DNA of 52,558 nucleotides from Proteocatella sphenisci DSM 23131 (lineage in GTDB: Bacteria; Bacillota; Clostridia; Peptostreptococcales; Filifactoraceae), in NCBI RefSeq assembly GCF_000423525.1, contig NZ_AUID01000020.1, forward strand, positions 1-52,558, written 5' to 3'. This document shows positions 49,615 through 52,558 of the stretch, piece after piece. Each line of letters starts with the position of its first letter. Positions within the stretch are counted from its first letter, which is position 1. A program made the translations under genes and the position numbers. The notes beneath the pieces were generated by a model. That model was given only the letters and a program-made list of their open reading frames with translations. It made no database searches and was not told the origin of the DNA.

Positions 49615-49649
49615 CCAAAAAAAAATTCTTATAAAGAATTTTCTTTTGG
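49615..49649 (-). terminator. Terminator after arginase
   Basis: AAAATTCTT (49622-49630) pairs with AAGAATTTT (49634-49642) around ATA, with outer CCAAAA/TTTTGG. On the minus strand a run of seven T follows. Confidence 0.8.
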
Positions 49650-49669
49650 TCAGAGTCATATTTTTATTA

Positions 49670-50581
49670 TTAAATCAACCATTCTCCAAGAAGTGAACCG
49701 GCAAGTGCGACTGCAGCTTTTGCAGTTTTATTTACGTGGTCAAGTAGTGGGTTTACTTCAACAAATTCTGCGCTTACCAGTTTTTCTGATTTTGCGATAA
49801 GTTCAAGTGCGTAATGAGCTTCTCTGTAGCCCATACCACCAGGTACTGTAGTTCCTGTACCAGGAGCTACCTCGGGATCTAGCACATCAAGGTCAAAGCT
49901 AACGTGAATGCCGTCTGTTCCATCGCCGGCAATCTTTATAGCCTCTTCCATAACTTTTTTGATTCCCATGTCATCAATTTCATACATCGTAAATACTTTA
50001 ATTCCAAGCTCTTTCATTGCTTTTCTTTCGCCTGAATCAAGATCTCTTGAACCAATATATACAAAATTATCTTTATTTATTACACTTTCTTTTCCGCCTA
50101 TTGAAGTAAGGGATTCATGACCCATTCCAAGTAAAACGGCTACAGGCATCCCATGTATGTTGCCTGATGGGCTTGTTTCAGCAGTGTTAATATCGCCGTG
50201 AGCATCAAACCATATGATACCAAGATTTTTCTTGTGCTGCAAAACCCCGGATATAGTTCCAATTGCAATGCAGTGATCTCCTCCTATGACTAGTGGAAAT
50301 CTCCCCTCGTCCATGACCTTAGATACTTGTGTGCATAATTTTTCATTAACATCTGCTACGACATTAAGATTTTTAAGGTTAGATCCTTCAACAGTTACGG
50401 CTTCTCTTCGATTTACTGGAATATCTCCCTTGTCTTCTACATTGTATCCTATATTTTCGAGCCTTTTTTGAAGTCCTGCGTATCTTACAGCATCTGGGCC
50501 TAGATTGCCGCCTCTTGTTCCAGCTCCAAGGTCAATGGGTACACCTATTATAGAAAGGTTGTTATTTATTTCTGGTCTCAT
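49670..50581 (-). CDS. rocF: Arginase
   Basis: A Mn2+-dependent hydrolase producing ornithine and urea. It has 303 residues. Metal ligands appear in GGDHCIAIG near 102, WFDAHGDINT near 124-133 and HVSFDLDVLDP near 226-236. SGNIHGMP near 139 and the GGMGYREAH segment match arginase rather than agmatinase or formiminoglutamase. GGAGG lies upstream of ATG 50581. It is behind a sigma-54 promoter and divergent from a sigma-54 activator, as in arginine catabolism under RocR. Ornithine would feed Stickland-type pathways. Confidence 0.93.
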   Translation of the reverse strand: MRPEINNNLSIIGVPIDLGAGTRGGNLGPDAVRYAGLQKRLENIGYNVEDKGDIPVNRREAVTVEGSNLKNLNVVADVNEKLCTQVSKVMDEGRFPLVIGGDHCIAIGTISGVLQHKKNLGIIWFDAHGDINTAETSPSGNIHGMPVAVLLGMGHESLTSIGGKESVINKDNFVYIGSRDLDSGERKAMKELGIKVFTMYEIDDMGIKKVMEEAIKIAGDGTDGIHVSFDLDVLDPEVAPGTGTTVPGGMGYREAHYALELIAKSEKLVSAEFVEVNPLLDHVNKTAKAAVALAGSLLGEWLI

Positions 50582-50654
50582 AAATCCTCCGAATCAATCT
50601 AAATAAAAAATATTTAATATAAAATAAAATTATAATTCTTTATTATAATAAATA

Positions 50655-50670
50655 TGCAAGAAGTGTGCCA
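50655..50670 (-). promoter_or_regulatory. Sigma-54 promoter of arginase
   Basis: On the minus strand TGGCAC (50665-50670), ACTTC, TTGCA (50655-50659) give the -24/-12 pattern TGGCAC-N5-TTGCA with GG and GC at the required spacing. Transcription should begin near 50643, about 60 bases before the start codon. Confidence 0.9.
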
Positions 50671-50728
50671 AAACAAGAAGCTTTATTTTTCAACTATTAC
50701 ACTGGATGGAAAATTGTTTTTTAAAGTT

Positions 50729-50780
50729 TTGTAAAAAAAATATTGTCTATTTGTAAATAAAATAAGCGAAATTGTAAATA
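50729..50780 (+). promoter_or_regulatory. Three phased TTGTAAAWA repeats, candidate activator sites
   Basis: TTGTAAAAA (50729-50737), TTGTAAATA (50751-50759) and TTGTAAATA (50772-50780) lie 22 and 21 bases apart, two helical turns each. They are 60-125 bases upstream of the sigma-54 promoter and just ahead of the activator gene, where an upstream activating sequence would be expected. Confidence 0.4.
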
Positions 50781-50784
50781 TTTT

Positions 50785-50792
50785 GATATAAT
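50785..50792 (+). promoter_or_regulatory. Extended -10 promoter of the activator gene
   Basis: TGA TATAAT (50784-50792) is a good extended -10, with no convincing -35. It overlaps the repeat region, so the activator could control its own expression. Confidence 0.5.
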
Positions 50793-50811
50793 AAGGAAAA
50801 GGAGTGATTCT

Positions 50812-52218
50812 ATGTTTGACAAGGCAATATCATCTATATTTGCAGTTAAAAATTTTTTTGATGAGATATCTATTGTTGATAAAAATGGGATAATAAGATA
50901 TTGTGAGATATTTATACCGGATATGTATAGCTTTACAGCAGATGAGATAACAGGAAAACATATTTTTGATGTGTTTAAGACGTCTAATGAAAAAAACAGC
51001 GAGGTTTACCAGGTTTTAAGAACGGGAAAACCAATGATACTCTTCAAAGAAGATCTCATAACTTATAAAGGTGACAAGGTAAAAGGCTACAGCAGTTCTT
51101 ATCCGATATATAAAGATAAGGAAATAGTAGGGGTAGCAGTAGCTATGAAAGTTGTGGATTCAAACTTCAGCAAAGAATTTATAATGATAGTAGATGAAGA
51201 TAAGGGAGTAAAGAGTGAAGGGAGGAATAATTATACAATAGACAGCCTGATAACTCAGGATCCCTATATGCTTGAGATAAAGAAAAAAATCAAAAAAATT
51301 GCTAAAACTGATTCATATGTGCTGATACAGGGTAAAACTGGGACTGGAAAAGAGATTGTGGCTCAGTCCATTCATTATGCAAGCAACAGATCAGATAAGC
51401 CTTTTATATCTCAAAATTGTGCCGCCATACCTGCGAATTTGCTCGAAAGTACTCTTTTTGGGACTGAAAAAGGAAGCTTTACAGGGGCGATAACTAACAA
51501 AGGGCTTTTTGAACTGGCTGACGGAGGGACTATTTTTCTTGATGAGATAAATTCTATGGAAATATCGCTTCAGAGCAAGATTCTTAAAGCTATTGAAGAA
51601 AGAAGCATAAGGAGGATAGGTGGACATAAGAACATAAAGACGGACATAAGAATCATAGCAGCTATAAACGAAGATCCGTTTGAATCTATATTGGGCAACC
51701 GGCTAAGGGATGATTTGTTTTACAGGCTTAATATTGTATCACTTAAACTTAATGAACTTAGAGAAAGAAAAAACGACATAAAGTTGTTAACAGATTATTA
51801 CATTGATTTTTACAATAATGCCATGAATATGAATCTAAAAGGGATTGATCAAAAAGTAGAAAAAATATTTCAAGATCACGAATGGCGAGGAAACGTAAGA
51901 GAACTTAGAAACATAATTGAAAGTGCATTTAATCTGACGGAATCGGAATTGATAACAATAGAAGATGTTCCTGATTATATTTTATCAAAAAAGACAGTAA
52001 AACCTAAAAATATAAGGACAAAAATGACTATTAATGATGATATTAATTCTGATAATAAAATAGAATATGGATATGATGAATTGGTGAAAAGTTTTGAAAA
52101 AAGCCTGATTAAAGAAGCCCTAAATAATAGTAAAAGTAAGGCTGAGGCGGCCAGGAAACTAAATCTTACGAGGCAGACACTTAATTACAAGATGGAAAAA
52201 TTATGTATAATTGATTAA
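50812..52218 (+). CDS. Sigma-54-dependent activator, RocR-like
   Basis: A 468-residue enhancer-binding protein. The N-terminal region (about 10-120) looks like a PAS sensory domain. The AAA+ domain is at about 145-375: Walker A GKTGTGKE near 173-180, GSFTGA (the sigma-54 contact loop, usually GAFTGA) near 220, Walker B GGTIFLDEI near 239, and the arginine region RDDLFYRLN near 302. A Fis-type helix-turn-helix ends the protein (SKAEAARKLNLTRQTLNYKM). The divergent arginase gene with a sigma-54 promoter makes arginine or ornithine catabolism the likely target. RocR itself is the closest well-known model. GGAG precedes the ATG. Confidence 0.9.
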   Translation: MFDKAISSIFAVKNFFDEISIVDKNGIIRYCEIFIPDMYSFTADEITGKHIFDVFKTSNEKNSEVYQVLRTGKPMILFKEDLITYKGDKVKGYSSSYPIYKDKEIVGVAVAMKVVDSNFSKEFIMIVDEDKGVKSEGRNNYTIDSLITQDPYMLEIKKKIKKIAKTDSYVLIQGKTGTGKEIVAQSIHYASNRSDKPFISQNCAAIPANLLESTLFGTEKGSFTGAITNKGLFELADGGTIFLDEINSMEISLQSKILKAIEERSIRRIGGHKNIKTDIRIIAAINEDPFESILGNRLRDDLFYRLNIVSLKLNELRERKNDIKLLTDYYIDFYNNAMNMNLKGIDQKVEKIFQDHEWRGNVRELRNIIESAFNLTESELITIEDVPDYILSKKTVKPKNIRTKMTINDDINSDNKIEYGYDELVKSFEKSLIKEALNNSKSKAEAARKLNLTRQTLNYKMEKLCIID

Positions 52219-52261
52219 TGTTTAATAAAACAAAGGGGCTGTCGGGAAATAGCCCCCAAAG

Positions 52262-52287
52262 AAAAAAGCGACTAGTTCGCTTTTTTT
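52262..52287. terminator. Terminator-like hairpin at the IS left end
   Basis: AAAAAAGCGA (52262-52271) pairs with TCGCTTTTTT (52277-52286) around a five-base loop. It can stop transcription entering the IS from the activator gene and transcription leaving on the other strand. Confidence 0.8.
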
Positions 52288-52363
52288 AATGCAAAAAAAA
52301 GCAAAAAAAAATGACAAAATATATTGCCATCTTTTCCCGTTATATTTTATAATATAACTACCC

Positions 52364-52558
52364 ATGAAACAATATTATAACCAATTTTTTGAAAAAGGAC
52401 AACAGGTTATTAATTTTAATCTTTACACAATAGGTTTACCTGCTGACGATCCAGTCTATACCCTAATAAATGTATTGGAGGATTTCGATTTTTCTAGCTT
52501 ACTGGCTAGATACTCAAACAAGGGAAGAAAAGGCTATAACCCTATTATGTTATTTGCA
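52364..52558 (+). CDS. IS1182-like transposase, N-terminal 65 residues (partial)
   Basis: ATG 52364 opens a frame that runs off the window. It includes FNLYTIGLPADDPVYTLI, then VLEDFDFSSLLARYSNKGRK and GYNPIMLFA. The arrangement of an aromatic N-terminus, DFSSLLxRYSNKGRKGYNPIM and a following hydrophobic helix is characteristic, from memory, of IS1182-family transposases. A promoter-like TTGCCA (52324-52329) with AT-rich -10 candidates lies upstream. No Shine-Dalgarno of strength is visible, which suits low transposase expression. Confidence 0.85.
   Translation, partial: MKQYYNQFFEKGQQVINFNLYTIGLPADDPVYTLINVLEDFDFSSLLARYSNKGRKGYNPIMLFA

Larger units (their letters stand above)
52235..52558 (+). 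mobile_element. 5' end of an IS1182-like insertion sequence, cut by the window edge
   Basis: It begins with GGGGCTGTCGGGAAA (52235-52249), 17 bases past the stop of the activator gene. The first 22 bases also fold on themselves (GGGGCT with AGCCCC). A hairpin, a possible promoter and the transposase start follow. It has the same orientation as the copy at the left end of the window. The right end lies outside. Confidence 0.85.

Noticed and set aside
1-52558. tRNA, rRNA, CRISPR array, prophage or replication origin
   Set aside because: I looked for tRNA cloverleaf ends, rRNA blocks, regularly spaced repeats, phage genes and DnaA-box clusters, and saw none I could support.

Overview
The window is a low-GC stretch of a Clostridia chromosome. 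Gene order and content point to the Peptostreptococcaceae or close relatives. Evidence includes a CD1247-type acidic zinc-ribbon gene upstream of rnc, a radical SAM gene between rnc and smc, type A RNase P RNA, a T-box in front of valS, a PrdX-type editing protein, class III ribonucleotide reductase, and strong GGAGG ribosome binding sites with many TTG starts. Almost everything is chromosomal core. I see no tRNA or rRNA genes, no CRISPR array and no prophage.

Layout. 1-280 is the 3' end of an IS1182-like insertion sequence, and 52235-52558 is the 5' end of a second copy in the same orientation, so the window runs from one IS to the next. 294-3544 (minus) holds a POT/MFS-type transporter and a large Xaa-Pro aminopeptidase, which suits a peptide-using anaerobe. 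3892-4503 is an orphan type IV prepilin-like gene. 4632-21350 (plus) is a long information-processing cluster: efp, the CD1247-like gene, rnc, a radical SAM gene, smc, ftsY, ylxM-ffh, rpsP-khpA, recX, rimM-trmD-rplS, rbgA, rnhB, mtaB, hinT and rpsU-yqeY. It covers translation, the SRP pathway, chromosome condensation and RNA modification.

21404-25612 (minus) is an eight-gene Mrp/Mbh-type cation antiporter operon. Its order matches mbhA-H of archaeal membrane-bound hydrogenase, but it has neither hydrogenase genes nor the large MrpA antiporter domain. Its first gene seems to start at ATC. 25797-28425 holds a GNAT acetyltransferase, a secreted phosphodiester glycosidase-like protein and a zinc-dependent phospholipase C-like protein.

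28613-34593 (plus) carries rnpB, rnmV, rsmA, ftsE, ftsX, a secreted coiled-coil M23 peptidase and asnS. It links RNA maturation to the FtsEX cell wall hydrolase system. 34642-38839 is a complete pstSCAB-phoU operon behind four helically phased PhoP boxes. 38938-46591 has the prdX-like gene, a T-box-controlled valS, a tautomerase, pheS-pheT and a small zinc-ribbon gene.

46667-49503 (minus) is nrdD-nrdG, with a well-formed promoter carrying NrdR-like and FNR-like sites. 49670-50581 (minus) is arginase behind a near-perfect sigma-54 promoter. The divergent sigma-54 activator at 50812-52218 is the likely RocR-type regulator of that promoter.

The observations most worth following are the stand-alone Mbh-ordered antiporter operon with its possible ATC start, the paired IS copies that share a host-side flank, the tandem operator-like repeats around the ylxM-ffh promoter, and the sigma-54 arginase module. 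Start sites were re-chosen wherever a Shine-Dalgarno sequence lay inside the longest reading frame. All functional calls rest on recognised motifs and gene order; no database search was run.
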